From the NCBI RefSeq assembly GCF_001442625.1, contig NZ_LMZQ01000009.1, positions 178,247 to 242,246 of the forward strand: 64,000 nt of DNA. Reading direction: 5' to 3'. The translations under genes and the position numbers were made by a program. The notes beneath the pieces were generated by a model. It had not been told where the DNA came from. It did no database searches and was given only the letters and a program-made list of their open reading frames with translations. This DNA comes from Pedobacter ginsenosidimutans (GTDB lineage Bacteria; Bacteroidota; Bacteroidia; Sphingobacteriales; Sphingobacteriaceae). Position 1 is the first letter of the stretch. The number at the start of each line of letters is the position of its first letter. Below are positions 1-8,920 of the stretch, piece by piece.

Positions 1-681
1 GAACAAAATTATTCCTGTAAAATTGATACCATGGATAAGGTAAGGGGATTATCGGTTTTTTTTCAGAAAGATTTTGCCGCACAGGTATTCCAGGATACTT
101 TAAAAAGTGAAGTGGGATTATTGGATAATCCATTTTATAGGAATAATGAACAACCGGAGTTTTTTCAAACATTGAATGATATCGATCCTGAATTACAGTT
201 GCAACTGGCAACGCTTATTTCAGGTCTCGAAAATAATGATTATGACGATGGTGCTGAAGAACAGCTGTTTTTTTTACTTAGATACCTGATCAGGACACTT
301 AAATCCGACACCGAAAAAATTGCAGGTGTATCGGCCATAAAGCCAAGCTCAAAAATCGAAATTTACAGGCGTCTGTGTATTGCGAAGGATTTTCTTCATT
401 CAACTTTTATGGAGAAGCCCGATTTAAAATTATTGGGTAGTATTGCTTGTTTATCAGTTCCTCAGCTCATCAGGCAGTTTAAATCTGTATTTAAGGTTAC
501 GCCACATCAATACCTGATTCAGATAAAACTTAAACAGGCTGTTGATTTGCTTAAAAATACAGATAAACCCATTCATGAAATAACCTGGTCCTGTGGATTC
601 GAAAACGTGAGTGCTTTTTGCAGGGCCTTTAAATCAGCTTATGGTTTTCAACCTTTGATGTTCAGAAAAACACAGGCATAA
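1..681 (+). CDS. AraC family transcriptional regulator, 5' end outside window
   Basis: The reading frame is open from the first base of the window, so the true start lies upstream. The first in-window ATG is at 31, but 216 residues from there would be short for this family, which usually has about 280-300. The C-terminal ~100 residues form the double helix-turn-helix AraC domain, ending in the typical signature with Phe-Glu-Asn and a Phe-Cys-Arg-Ala-Phe-Lys segment. The N-terminal part resembles the cupin-like sensor of AraC proteins. The ligand is unknown. The divergence or co-direction with its left neighbour cannot be seen. It is followed after 67 bp by a secreted hydrolase gene on the same strand, which could be a target. 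Confidence 0.85.
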   Translation, partial: EQNYSCKIDTMDKVRGLSVFFQKDFAAQVFQDTLKSEVGLLDNPFYRNNEQPEFFQTLNDIDPELQLQLATLISGLENNDYDDGAEEQLFFLLRYLIRTLKSDTEKIAGVSAIKPSSKIEIYRRLCIAKDFLHSTFMEKPDLKLLGSIACLSVPQLIRQFKSVFKVTPHQYLIQIKLKQAVDLLKNTDKPIHEITWSCGFENVSAFCRAFKSAYGFQPLMFRKTQA

Positions 682-748
682 ATAGCGCATTTTTGCACAT
701 GTTAATTGTTAAATCGGGCTTAATTTTAAACAATTAAACCCAACTCCC

Positions 749-1660
749 TTGAAACGAGCCTTTATTTTTTTCTTTTATATTTTATCCTCCTCATTTTGCT
801 GTGCCCAGGATCTTACTATCCCACTTTATCAAGGGCAGGTACCAAATGCAAAGAAAACCCCTGCCGATTACATTGAAGAAACCGACAGCAATGGCCTGAC
901 TAAAAATGTAAGTATCCCTACCATGCAGGCCTATTTTCCGGATAAGAATAAAGCCAACGGAACTGCAGTAATCATTTTTCCCGGTGGTGGTTATTTTGTT
1001 CTTGCCCCAAAAAAATGCATTGAAATTGCTAAGGCATTCAGCGCGCTGGGGGTTGCTGCCTTTGTTGTGAAGTATCGTTTGCCCAGCGATAGAATTATGA
1101 ACGACAAAATGATCGGTCCATTGCAGGATGCACAGACCGCTATTAAAATGGTACGCAGAAGAGCAGGCGAATGGGATATAAAAGCAGATAAGATAGGGAT
1201 GATGGGGCTATCGGCAGGGGGGCATTTAGTCTCAACAGCAGGCACGCAGTTAAACAGGGTAGTAATAGATAATAGAGAGCATATATCGCTCAGACCCGAT
1301 TTTATGATTTTACTTTATCCCGTTATCATTTATGATCCGGATATACCGCGCACCAGAGAAAATTTATTAGGGAAAAAACCTACAGCAAAAGCGTTAAGTT
1401 TATATAGTACTAATAAGTGTGTTAGTGATATTACACCGCCAACATTTTTGGTTCATGCGGCTGATGATGATGTAATCCCGGTGAAAAATAGTCTGCAGTT
1501 TTTCGATGCACTACTCAAAGCCAAGGTTAAAGCTGAACTACATATTCTTCAAACAGGAGGGCATGGTTTTGGTATTTATGATGTTGAAAATAAAGATGGC
1601 TGGTTTATAAGTTGCTACGAATGGATGAAAAAAAACGGTTTTGGATGTGCTGAAAGATAA
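749..1660 (+). CDS. Secreted alpha/beta hydrolase, acetylxylan-esterase/BD-FAE like
   Basis: A 303-residue protein starting at a TTG; this start is chosen because it gives a clean signal peptide (Lys-Arg, hydrophobic stretch, cleavage near CCAQ at residues 17-20). The fold is alpha/beta hydrolase: an oxyanion-hole GGGY segment near residues 79-82, the nucleophile elbow GLSAGG with Ser155, an acid in the DDD run near 239-241, and a GGHGFG motif with His272. Such esterase/lipase-like proteins in Bacteroidota remove acyl groups from polysaccharides or small esters in the periplasm. The exact substrate cannot be told from sequence. It follows an AraC regulator. Confidence 0.8.
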   Translation: MKRAFIFFFYILSSSFCCAQDLTIPLYQGQVPNAKKTPADYIEETDSNGLTKNVSIPTMQAYFPDKNKANGTAVIIFPGGGYFVLAPKKCIEIAKAFSALGVAAFVVKYRLPSDRIMNDKMIGPLQDAQTAIKMVRRRAGEWDIKADKIGMMGLSAGGHLVSTAGTQLNRVVIDNREHISLRPDFMILLYPVIIYDPDIPRTRENLLGKKPTAKALSLYSTNKCVSDITPPTFLVHAADDDVIPVKNSLQFFDALLKAKVKAELHILQTGGHGFGIYDVENKDGWFISCYEWMKKNGFGCAER

Positions 1661-1804
1661 AAACCTGGTTTGAAAATTTGTTAGCTTCCATTGCTCAAAA
1701 TCAGTTGTTTTTAGATTTATGGTAAGGCCATTTTTAATCAAAAAAAAACTTTTATAGCAGTATATAATTTACAATTTTTAAGCAAAAAAAGCATTCAGTT
1801 TAAA

Positions 1805-1812
1805 TAACTTTG
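1805..1812 (+). promoter_or_regulatory. Candidate -7 box for the TMEM220-ebo operon
   Basis: The 211-bp gap before the TMEM220-like gene is AT-rich and holds TAACTTTG, an exact match to the Bacteroidota -7 consensus TAnnTTTG, 59 bp upstream of the ATG. No clear TTG -33 element lies at the expected distance, so the call is tentative. If correct it would drive seven co-directional genes (1872-8787). Confidence 0.4.
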
Positions 1813-1871
1813 TTTTTCAATGAAAAAAATCGGGAAATCGATTTAGCTTATTTTAAACCAAATAACTTAAA

Positions 1872-2252
1872 ATGCTTTTAATTATCCTTAACATTATTTT
1901 TTGCATCTCGTTTTTAGGCTTTGCCTATGTAAATTTAAATGATAACGATGCTTTTCTTTGGGTGTCTATCTATTTAAGTGCCGCAATATGCTGCGGATTG
2001 GCTGCGGCGGGTAAATTTTATCCTTTCGCTTATCTGTTTTTAACTGCTTTCTATTTAATTTATGCTGCTATCCTGTTCTTCGCAAAAGATGGTGTGCGGG
2101 ATTGGATTACCAAATACAGACGCGAGAGCCTCGTGCAGAGCATGCAGGCCACAAAACCTTATATCGAACAAACGCGGGAATTTTTTGGCCTGTTGATTAT
2201 TGCGGGGGCTTTGTTGATCAATTATTTTGTTTCGGCAGGTATTACCAGCTAA
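1872..2252 (+). CDS. TMEM220-family small membrane protein
   Basis: A 126-residue protein with about four membrane segments (roughly residues 2-22, 28-48, 50-70, 100-122). The segment after the first helix, with a VNLNDND run followed by a Trp and Tyr, resembles the TMEM220 family, which is known in animals and many bacteria but has no assigned function. The stop codon lies 16 bp before the most likely eboA start, on the same strand and without a terminator, so it probably belongs to the ebo transcript. It may be a membrane partner of the ebo products; that is inference from position only. Confidence 0.7.
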   Translation: MLLIILNIIFCISFLGFAYVNLNDNDAFLWVSIYLSAAICCGLAAAGKFYPFAYLFLTAFYLIYAAILFFAKDGVRDWITKYRRESLVQSMQATKPYIEQTREFFGLLIIAGALLINYFVSAGITS

Positions 2253-2268
2253 TAGATTTAGATACTTT

Positions 2269-3126
2269 ATGAAAGGTGATGATACGATGGCTATCCAAAA
2301 AGCTTTATCAGCTATTATAAAAAGCAATGTAGTTGCAGATGGCCAAAATTGGTTGGAAAGTATAACACAATCAGCTGATCTAAGCAATAAAATCAGTCAG
2401 GCATTTGTGATGGTGCCGCGCAAAACCGGGAAATCGCTTATTCAACTTAACGATGACCAAAAGGTTTTAATAAAAGAGGCTGGGATCAGTTATATTAGTA
2501 ACTGGACCATCGATAGGCTTTGTCGCGTTTGGTTGCTGAGCACTTTAAATTCGATAGACCAGGAGAAACGCTACGCAACCGTCGATCGGTTATTCCTGTC
2601 GGCAGAAATGAATGAGGCGGTGGCTTTGTATTCGGCCTTGCCGTTTTTAGCTCATCCTGAAATTTGGGTAAAACGGTGTGCTGAAGGGATCAGGAGCAAT
2701 ATCGGCTCCGTTTTGGAAGCGATAATGGAAAACAATCCTTATCCTTCAGAAAATTTGGATGAAGCTGCCTGGAACCAATTGGTGCTGAAAGCGTTTTTTA
2801 CCGAAAAAAATATTAAGTTCATCGTTGGTTTAGATAAACGTGCCAATCTGGAACTTGCACTAACTTTGATAGATTATGCAAAAGAACGTTGGGCTGCCAA
2901 ACGAAAGGTAAGCCCACAGCTTTGGCGCCTGGTTGGCAAATTTATCAATGCTGAAATTTTTGAGACCCTTAAAGTCGGTTTACAGCATTACGACCAGATT
3001 GAACAACGCGCCATTGCACTTGCTGTCGCACAGTCTGATTATCAGCCGGCAAAGGATTATATTAACACTTTTCCTGAACTTAAGTTGGCCCTCTCGGAAG
3101 GAAACTTAAACTGGGATTCATTTTAA
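2269..3126 (+). CDS. eboA: EboA-like protein of the ebo cluster
   Basis: About 285 residues from the ATG at 2269. An upstream TTG would overlap the TMEM220 stop and another ATG at 2287 is possible, so the start is uncertain by a few codons. The protein is mostly helical, soluble, without signal peptide or obvious catalytic motif, and is recognised mainly as the first gene of an eboABCDEF series in the known order. EboA proteins are of unknown biochemistry. In cyanobacteria the ebo cluster is needed for export of a scytonemin precursor to the periplasm. Confidence comes from the complete conserved gene order more than from the protein itself. Confidence 0.8.
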   Translation: MKGDDTMAIQKALSAIIKSNVVADGQNWLESITQSADLSNKISQAFVMVPRKTGKSLIQLNDDQKVLIKEAGISYISNWTIDRLCRVWLLSTLNSIDQEKRYATVDRLFLSAEMNEAVALYSALPFLAHPEIWVKRCAEGIRSNIGSVLEAIMENNPYPSENLDEAAWNQLVLKAFFTEKNIKFIVGLDKRANLELALTLIDYAKERWAAKRKVSPQLWRLVGKFINAEIFETLKVGLQHYDQIEQRAIALAVAQSDYQPAKDYINTFPELKLALSEGNLNWDSF

Positions 3127-3152
3127 CCATTAGAAATTCAAAACAGAAATAT

Positions 3153-4139
3153 ATGTGTTGCAGTAGTTCAATTGAAAGAGATAAAGCATTGATGGGGGAG
3201 CCTGAAGCGTTCGATATCAGTGCGGTAAAGGGAATGAAATTCTTCGACCCACATGTTCACATGACTTCGAGAACAACAGACGACTACCAGGCGATGGCCG
3301 ATGCAGGCGTTGTTGCTTTGATAGAACCCGCATTTTGGTTGGGGCAGCCACGTACCGGATTAGATAGCTTTAGAGATTATTACAGTAGCTTAATCGGTTG
3401 GGAGCGCTTCCGCTCTTCTCAATTTGGCATTAAACATTATTGCACCATTGGTCTTAACTCAAGAGAAGCCAATAATGAAAGCCTGGCAGAACAGGTAATG
3501 GAAATATTGCCATTGTTTATCTATAAAGAAGGTGTAGTTGGCGTAGGCGAGATCGGCTTCGACGATCAGACTGCAGCTGAAGAAAAGTATTACAGATTAC
3601 AACTTCAGCTTGCTAAAGAAGCAGGTTTACCTGTTCAGGTGCATACACCACACCGCGATAAGAAAAAAGGTACACAACGCAGTATGGATATTGCTTTGGA
3701 GCATGGCCTTGATCCTTATGGCGTAATTATCGATCATAATAACGAAGAAACGGTAAAAGAGGTTTTAGATAGAGGCTTTTGGGCTGCTTTTACCATTTAT
3801 CCGTTTACTAAAATGGGTAACGAGCGAATGGTAGAAATTGTAAAGCAGTATGGCGCAGAACGTATTATGGTAAATTCTGCTGCCGATTGGGGCATCAGCG
3901 ATCCTTTGGCGGTACCAAAAACCGCTGCTTTAATGAAAATGCGTGGTTTAAGTGATGAGGATATTGAGCTGGTTACTTACCGCAATGCAATTACCGCATT
4001 TGCACAGAGTGGGCAGCTAGATGAAGCCGATTTCAATGCGCAAAAAAATGTAGACCTTACCGAGAAATTTGAAGGTAATACCATTTTGCGTGGCGGACAA
4101 CAGCCAAGAGCAGATAAATCGTCGATCATCATTAGCTAA
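3153..4139 (+). CDS. eboB: EboB, TatD-family metal-dependent hydrolase
   Basis: A 328-residue amidohydrolase-superfamily TIM barrel. The first strand has the metal-binding DPHVHM motif (His34, His36), a later strand GEIGFDD with Glu133, then a VQVHTPH segment, a DHNNEET segment and a C-terminal NSAADW segment that would hold the last metal-ligand Asp. TatD relatives are nucleases or hydrolases; the ebo branch has no proven substrate. It starts 26 bp after eboA and ends 4 bp before the chosen eboC start. The N-terminus (MCCSSS) may be slightly long; a later Met14 is an alternative start. Confidence 0.85.
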   Translation: MCCSSSIERDKALMGEPEAFDISAVKGMKFFDPHVHMTSRTTDDYQAMADAGVVALIEPAFWLGQPRTGLDSFRDYYSSLIGWERFRSSQFGIKHYCTIGLNSREANNESLAEQVMEILPLFIYKEGVVGVGEIGFDDQTAAEEKYYRLQLQLAKEAGLPVQVHTPHRDKKKGTQRSMDIALEHGLDPYGVIIDHNNEETVKEVLDRGFWAAFTIYPFTKMGNERMVEIVKQYGAERIMVNSAADWGISDPLAVPKTAALMKMRGLSDEDIELVTYRNAITAFAQSGQLDEADFNAQKNVDLTEKFEGNTILRGGQQPRADKSSIIIS

Positions 4140-4143
4140 AGTA

Positions 4144-5028
4144 TTGAAAAAAATAACTGTCTATCTGCGCATGATGCGCCCTGCCAATATTGTTACGTCT
4201 GTAGCCGATATTCTGGCAGGAATTGCCATTTCTGGTGTCCTAAGTAGTGGGGTGTCTATTCCATGGTTATCTATTGCGTTTTTGGCCGCATCAACAGCTT
4301 GTTTGTATGGAGGGGGGATCGTTTTTAACGATGTTTTTGATGCCGATCTGGATAAAATAGAACGTCCGGAAAGAGCCATACCCAGTGGGCTGATCAGCTT
4401 AAAAAATGCAACCATTTTGGGAAGTTTATTACTCTTTGCCGGAATTGCTTTAGCTGCATTAAATAGTTTAACTTCGGGCTTCCTGGCACTTTTGGTAGCC
4501 GTTTTCGCCTTGCTTTATAATAAATTTGGCAAGCACCATCCTTTTTTCGGACCCTTGAATATGGGCTTATGCCGTGGTTTTAACTTACTATTGGGTTTGA
4601 GTATTGTGCCAGAAATGCTTCAAAGCCATTATTATTTAGCGGTTATTCCGGTAATTTATATTTTCTCCATCACCATGACCAGCCGTGGCGAAGTTCACGG
4701 AGGCCATACTAAAAATTTATATTTGGCCGCCTTTCTGTATGCAATTGTGATCTGTGCTATTGCTTATTTTGCTTTTGTAAACGATAGGTTGCTGTGGTCG
4801 CTGCTGTTTCTGCTTCCATTTACCTTTATGATTTTCAGGCCACTTTTAAAAGCAATAAAGGAGCCTATCGGTAAAAATATCGGCGGGGCGGTAAAAGCTG
4901 GCGTAATTTCACTTATTTTGATGGATGCAGCCTGGGCCGTAACTTTCGATGCCCTGATTTTGGCTTTTATCATTGCAGCTTTATTGCCGTTATCCATGTG
5001 GCTGTCTAAATTATTCGCCGTTACTTAA
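4144..5028 (+). CDS. eboC: EboC, UbiA-like membrane prenyltransferase
   Basis: About 294 residues from a TTG at 4144, right after the eboB stop. This start gives the family-like beginning LKKITVYLRMMRPANIVTS; the frame is open further upstream but that part overlaps eboB. The protein has 8-9 membrane segments. The two Asp-rich motifs of UbiA enzymes are present: NDVFDADLDKIERPERAIPS near the first third, and a weaker second one (the SRGEVHGGH region) in which the usual Asp motif is replaced. It would act in the inner membrane on an isoprenoid donor. In the ebo model it may attach or transfer a lipid carrier to the trafficked metabolite. Confidence 0.85.
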   Translation: MKKITVYLRMMRPANIVTSVADILAGIAISGVLSSGVSIPWLSIAFLAASTACLYGGGIVFNDVFDADLDKIERPERAIPSGLISLKNATILGSLLLFAGIALAALNSLTSGFLALLVAVFALLYNKFGKHHPFFGPLNMGLCRGFNLLLGLSIVPEMLQSHYYLAVIPVIYIFSITMTSRGEVHGGHTKNLYLAAFLYAIVICAIAYFAFVNDRLLWSLLFLLPFTFMIFRPLLKAIKEPIGKNIGGAVKAGVISLILMDAAWAVTFDALILAFIIAALLPLSMWLSKLFAVT

Positions 5029-5056
5029 ACCATCAAACACACATTCTCAAATTGAT

Positions 5057-6220
5057 ATGGAACATTTACATCAATCCTTTACGGTACAATATAATTACAA
5101 TGTTTTCTTTACTTCATCGCTTTTTTTGCCTGAAAACGAACTTTTGAACAGTTTTTTAGTTAACCTGAATCCAGCTGTTGCAGTAAAGAAAATCTTGTTT
5201 GTAATTGATGAAGGTGTAGCAAATGCACACAAAGAACTTAATAACCAGATTAAAACATATTTTGCAAAATATTCTCAAACGCAGTTGGTTCAGGATATCC
5301 TGATCATCCCGGGGGGAGAACAGGTTAAAAACGACACTAGCTATTTTGATCAGGTGTTAGAAGCCATCAATATTCATGGGATCGACAGGCATTCGTTTGT
5401 TGCTGCCATTGGTGGTGGCGCTGTACTCGATATGGTGGGCTATGCGGCTACGGTTGCGCACCGAGGTATCAAACACATCAGGATTCCAAGTACCGTGCTT
5501 TCGCAGAACGATTCGGGTGTTGGCGTAAAAAATGGGATTAATTATTTTAATAAAAAGAACTTTTTAGGCACTTTTTCGCCCCCGGTTGCTGTTTTTAACG
5601 ATGAAATATTTTTAAGCACTTTATCCGATCGCGATTGGCGCTCAGGCATTGCCGAAGCAATTAAAGTGGCATTGATTAAAGACCGTGAGTTTTTTGAGTG
5701 GCTGGAAGCGAATGCCACAGCGCTTGCACAGCGGGATATAACCGCCATGAACTACCAGATCTGGAAATGTGCAAAACTCCATATGGAGCATATCCGCAGT
5801 GCCGATCCTTTTGAAAGTGGTTCGGCCCGACCGTTGGATTTTGGCCATTGGAGCGCACATAAACTGGAATACCTGACTAATTTTGAAGTGCGGCATGGTG
5901 AAGCTGTTGCCATGGGCATAGCCTTAGATGCCGTATATTCCAATTTATCGGGCAGGATCAGTGCCGAAGATGCGCAAAGGGTAATCAGCCTGATCCAGCA
6001 ACTTGGTTTCGAATTAACGCATCCTTTGTTACAGGTTATCGAAGGCAATAGCCCAATTTTGCATGGGCTTGAAGAATTTAGGGAGCATCTTGGCGGGGAG
6101 CTGACCATCACCTTACTTACAGGCCTGGGTAGTGGAGAGGAAGTTCACGAAATTGATGCCGACATTTTAAAACAAGCTGCCGAAATCTTAAATAACCAAA
6201 CTGCTATTATTCAACATTAA
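5057..6220 (+). CDS. eboD: EboD, 3-dehydroquinate-synthase-like cyclase
   Basis: 387 residues from the ATG at 5057, 28 bp after eboC; the longer open frame upstream overlaps eboC and is not used. The sequence has the dehydroquinate synthase/sugar phosphate cyclase pattern: GGEQVKND, the NAD-binding AIGGGAVLDMVGYAA segment, IPSTVLSQNDSGVGVKNG, and metal ligands in the GIAEAIK, DFGHWSAHKLE and VRHGEAVAMG motifs. The presence of these suggests an active NAD and metal-dependent enzyme. Housekeeping AroB would normally lie elsewhere; here the gene sits inside ebo, so a separate sugar-phosphate-like substrate is likely. The substrate cannot be named. Confidence 0.85.
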   Translation: MEHLHQSFTVQYNYNVFFTSSLFLPENELLNSFLVNLNPAVAVKKILFVIDEGVANAHKELNNQIKTYFAKYSQTQLVQDILIIPGGEQVKNDTSYFDQVLEAINIHGIDRHSFVAAIGGGAVLDMVGYAATVAHRGIKHIRIPSTVLSQNDSGVGVKNGINYFNKKNFLGTFSPPVAVFNDEIFLSTLSDRDWRSGIAEAIKVALIKDREFFEWLEANATALAQRDITAMNYQIWKCAKLHMEHIRSADPFESGSARPLDFGHWSAHKLEYLTNFEVRHGEAVAMGIALDAVYSNLSGRISAEDAQRVISLIQQLGFELTHPLLQVIEGNSPILHGLEEFREHLGGELTITLLTGLGSGEEVHEIDADILKQAAEILNNQTAIIQH

Positions 6221-6223
6221 GCT

Positions 6224-7429
6224 ATGAAATTAACTTCCGGACATTTAACCTTCTGTACCAACATTTATGCAGGCGAAAGCTGGATGGCACATTTTGACGT
6301 GTTGAAAGATAGTTTTCCGGTATTGAAAGCGCAACTGTCGCCAGAGGCACTGATGGGTATAGGTTTGCGTCTTTCCAATCTCGCCAGTATTGAATTATTG
6401 GAAGAAAATCATCTGGAAACATTTAAGCAGTGGCTTGTGCAGGAAGGTGGATATGTTTTTACGATGAACGGATTTCCATATGGCGGTTTTCATCATACCA
6501 GGGTTAAAGATCAGGTACATGCGCCCGATTGGACGACGAGAGATCGCGTTGAATATACACTCCGTTTAGCAGAAATTCTTTCGCAGTTACTCCCCGAAGA
6601 TATGGATGGAGGCATTTCAACCTCGCCATTGAGCTACAAACCTTGGTTTAAAGATGCTTTGGAAAGAGAAAAAGCTACAGTTACTGCGAGTACACATATT
6701 TTAGAAGTCGCCGAAGGCTTAGCGAAAATCTATAAAAAGACAGGTAAAATCATCCATCTCGATATCGAACCAGAACCTGATGGTTTTCTCGAATCAGGTC
6801 CCGAATTTATCAACTGGTTTGAAAACGAACTTTTACCAATTGGGAAAACATATTTTGCTGCGCAATCAGGTTTAAATGCGATTGATGCAGAAAATCTGAT
6901 CAAAAAGCATATCCGTTTGTGTTATGATGTTTGCCATTTCGCAATCGGTTATGAACCGCATACTGCTATCATCAATGAATTGCAGGAGAAAGGTATTCAG
7001 ATTGGAAAAATCCAGATCAGTGCCGCGCTAAAAGCTAAATTGCCAGCATCTGTTTCAGAAAGAACAGCCGTATTGGCTCAATTAGGCCGTTTTGATGAAC
7101 CTACTTATCTCCATCAGGTAATTGCACGAAAAAATGATGGCTCGCTGTTGCGTTATCCCGACCTTTCTGATGCTCTGGCAGCGGGTGAAAATCCTGAAGT
7201 AGAGGAGTGGCGGGCACATTTTCATGTACCCATATTTGTTGAAGATATGGGTTTGATCCAATCTACACAGTCGGATATTACCGAGGTATTAAACTTGCAA
7301 AAAAACAACCCTTTTACCGCTCATTTAGAAGTAGAAACCTATACCTGGGAAGTTTTACCAACAGCTTTAAAAGCACCTTTGAACGATTCAATTATCAGGG
7401 AACTGGCCTGGGTTAAAAATTTATTATAA
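6224..7429 (+). CDS. eboE: EboE, xylose-isomerase-like TIM-barrel protein
   Basis: 401 residues, starting 3 bp after the eboD stop. The pattern is an AP-endonuclease 2/xylose-isomerase-like barrel: an NGFPYGGFH segment early on, HLDIEPEPDGF near the middle with acidic and His residues fit for metal binding, then LCYDVCHFAIGYE and a late HFHVPIF segment. These are the places where Glu, Asp and His ligands sit in this fold. It is annotated in relatives as metabolite traffic protein EboE. Reaction and substrate are unknown. Tight spacing shows co-expression with eboD and eboF. Confidence 0.85.
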   Translation: MKLTSGHLTFCTNIYAGESWMAHFDVLKDSFPVLKAQLSPEALMGIGLRLSNLASIELLEENHLETFKQWLVQEGGYVFTMNGFPYGGFHHTRVKDQVHAPDWTTRDRVEYTLRLAEILSQLLPEDMDGGISTSPLSYKPWFKDALEREKATVTASTHILEVAEGLAKIYKKTGKIIHLDIEPEPDGFLESGPEFINWFENELLPIGKTYFAAQSGLNAIDAENLIKKHIRLCYDVCHFAIGYEPHTAIINELQEKGIQIGKIQISAALKAKLPASVSERTAVLAQLGRFDEPTYLHQVIARKNDGSLLRYPDLSDALAAGENPEVEEWRAHFHVPIFVEDMGLIQSTQSDITEVLNLQKNNPFTAHLEVETYTWEVLPTALKAPLNDSIIRELAWVKNLL

Positions 7430-7437
7430 ATAAGAAC

Positions 7438-8787
7438 ATGCATAAAACCGTTGTTATCGATATCGTAGCCCTATCTGCGTCCGTAATTGGAGCACATATG
7501 CCTTTTCTTCAGAAATATATTGCAGAGAACCATTTAACTACCATAGAACCTTTATTGCCGGCAGTTACAACAGCGGTGCAGTCGAGTTATCTTACAGGTA
7601 AATATCCTTCAGAAAACGGTATTGTAGGAAATGGATGGTACGATCATGCTGATGCTGAAATTAAATTCTGGAAGCAGTCTAACAAACTGGTAAATGCGGA
7701 AAAAATATGGGATCAGGCTAAAAAGGAAGATCCGGATTTTACCTGTGCTAATATGTTCTGGTGGTACAACATGTACTCAACAGCCGATTTTTCGGTAACG
7801 CCACGGCCAAATTACCTTGCCGATGGCCGTAAATTGCCGGACTGTTATTCGCAACCTGCGGAACTGCGCGACCATTTACAGGCTAAATTGGGGCAGTTCC
7901 CCTTGTTTCAGTTCTGGGGCCCTGGTGCAAATATTAAATCTACAAAATGGATTGCAGATGCTTCGATGGAAACTGAAAAGCTACACAATCCTACGCTTAC
8001 CTTGATTTATTTACCCCATTTAGACTATTGCCTGCAAAAGTTTGGCCCTGAACTTGATAAAATCAGTACCGAACTGAAAGAAATCGATCAGGTGGTAGAA
8101 GAATTGGTGCGTTTTTACGAAAGTAGGGGCGCTCGCATCATTTTGCTTTCCGAATATGGCATTGCCCCGGTAAATAAGCCAATCCACCTTAACCGTTTGT
8201 TCAGGGAAAACGGTTTAATCCAGATCCGGGAAGAAAGAGGACTGGAATTACTCGATCCCGGCGCTTCGAAAGCTTTTGTCGTGGCGGATCATCAGGTAGC
8301 ACATGTTTATATCAACGATAAAAGTGTAACTGAGCAGGTAAAGGCTTTATTGAAAAGTGTACCTGATATTGAATTGGTGCTTGATAAGGCAGAACAGGGG
8401 AAACACCACATTAATCACGAACGTTCTGGCGATCTGGTTCTTACCGCGAAAGAAAACAGTTGGTTTACCTATTATTTCTGGCTTGATGATGCTAAAGCTC
8501 CGGATTATGCCAGGGTGGTTGATATCCATAAGAAACCAGGTTACGATCCTGTAGAAATGTTCATGACCTCTAAATTGAGGGCAGGGTATAAACTTTTAAG
8601 GAAAAAAGCTGGCTTCCGTTATGTAATGGATGTAATTCCACTTGATGCCACTTTGGTTAAAGGATCGCATGGCAGCATTAATGTAGCCGATCAATTTAAA
8701 CCTGTTCTGGTTACTTCAAAGGCAATCGATAAAACCTTACAAGCACCAGATGTTTATCAGGTAATTTGGGATAGTTTAACTGTTTGA
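7438..8787 (+). CDS. eboF: EboF, nucleotide pyrophosphatase/phosphodiesterase-like protein
   Basis: 449 residues, 8 bp after eboE and last in the cluster. It belongs to the alkaline phosphatase superfamily of the NPP type: an early Asp8, the nucleophile Thr region PAVTTAVQSSYLTG, then PHLDYC, LLSEYG and a late KGSHGS, matching the usual order of metal ligands (Asp, Thr, Asp/His, Asp-His, His). One usual Asp-His pair appears as Glu-Tyr in SEYG, which may alter metal binding. There is no signal peptide, so it should act in the cytoplasm, unlike many NPPs. It may remove a phosphate or nucleotide group from the metabolite. Confidence 0.85.
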   Translation: MHKTVVIDIVALSASVIGAHMPFLQKYIAENHLTTIEPLLPAVTTAVQSSYLTGKYPSENGIVGNGWYDHADAEIKFWKQSNKLVNAEKIWDQAKKEDPDFTCANMFWWYNMYSTADFSVTPRPNYLADGRKLPDCYSQPAELRDHLQAKLGQFPLFQFWGPGANIKSTKWIADASMETEKLHNPTLTLIYLPHLDYCLQKFGPELDKISTELKEIDQVVEELVRFYESRGARIILLSEYGIAPVNKPIHLNRLFRENGLIQIREERGLELLDPGASKAFVVADHQVAHVYINDKSVTEQVKALLKSVPDIELVLDKAEQGKHHINHERSGDLVLTAKENSWFTYYFWLDDAKAPDYARVVDIHKKPGYDPVEMFMTSKLRAGYKLLRKKAGFRYVMDVIPLDATLVKGSHGSINVADQFKPVLVTSKAIDKTLQAPDVYQVIWDSLTV

Positions 8788-8810
8788 AAAAGAATAAAGA
8801 ATAATGTTCT

Positions 8811-8836
8811 GCTGATCTGATAGCTATCGAATCAGC
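8811..8836 (+). terminator. Weak hairpin after eboF
   Basis: GCTGAT and ATCAGC arms surround a loop holding the palindrome GATAGCTATC. It lies 24 bp after the eboF stop and is not followed by a T-run, so it may be an RNA 3' end structure or just one of the dispersed GATAGCTATC palindromes. Confidence 0.35.
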
Positions 8837-8920
8837 TGGACGATTGTATTAAGAAGCATCTTGTTGAATTTAAGTTCAAATAAATTAATCTTTTTAAGAA
8901 GCTTACCTACAACATTATTA

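Noticed and set aside
5057..6220. Housekeeping aroB for aromatic amino acid synthesis
   Set aside because: The gene lies in the fixed eboD position with eboC and eboE on both sides, and no other shikimate gene is near.
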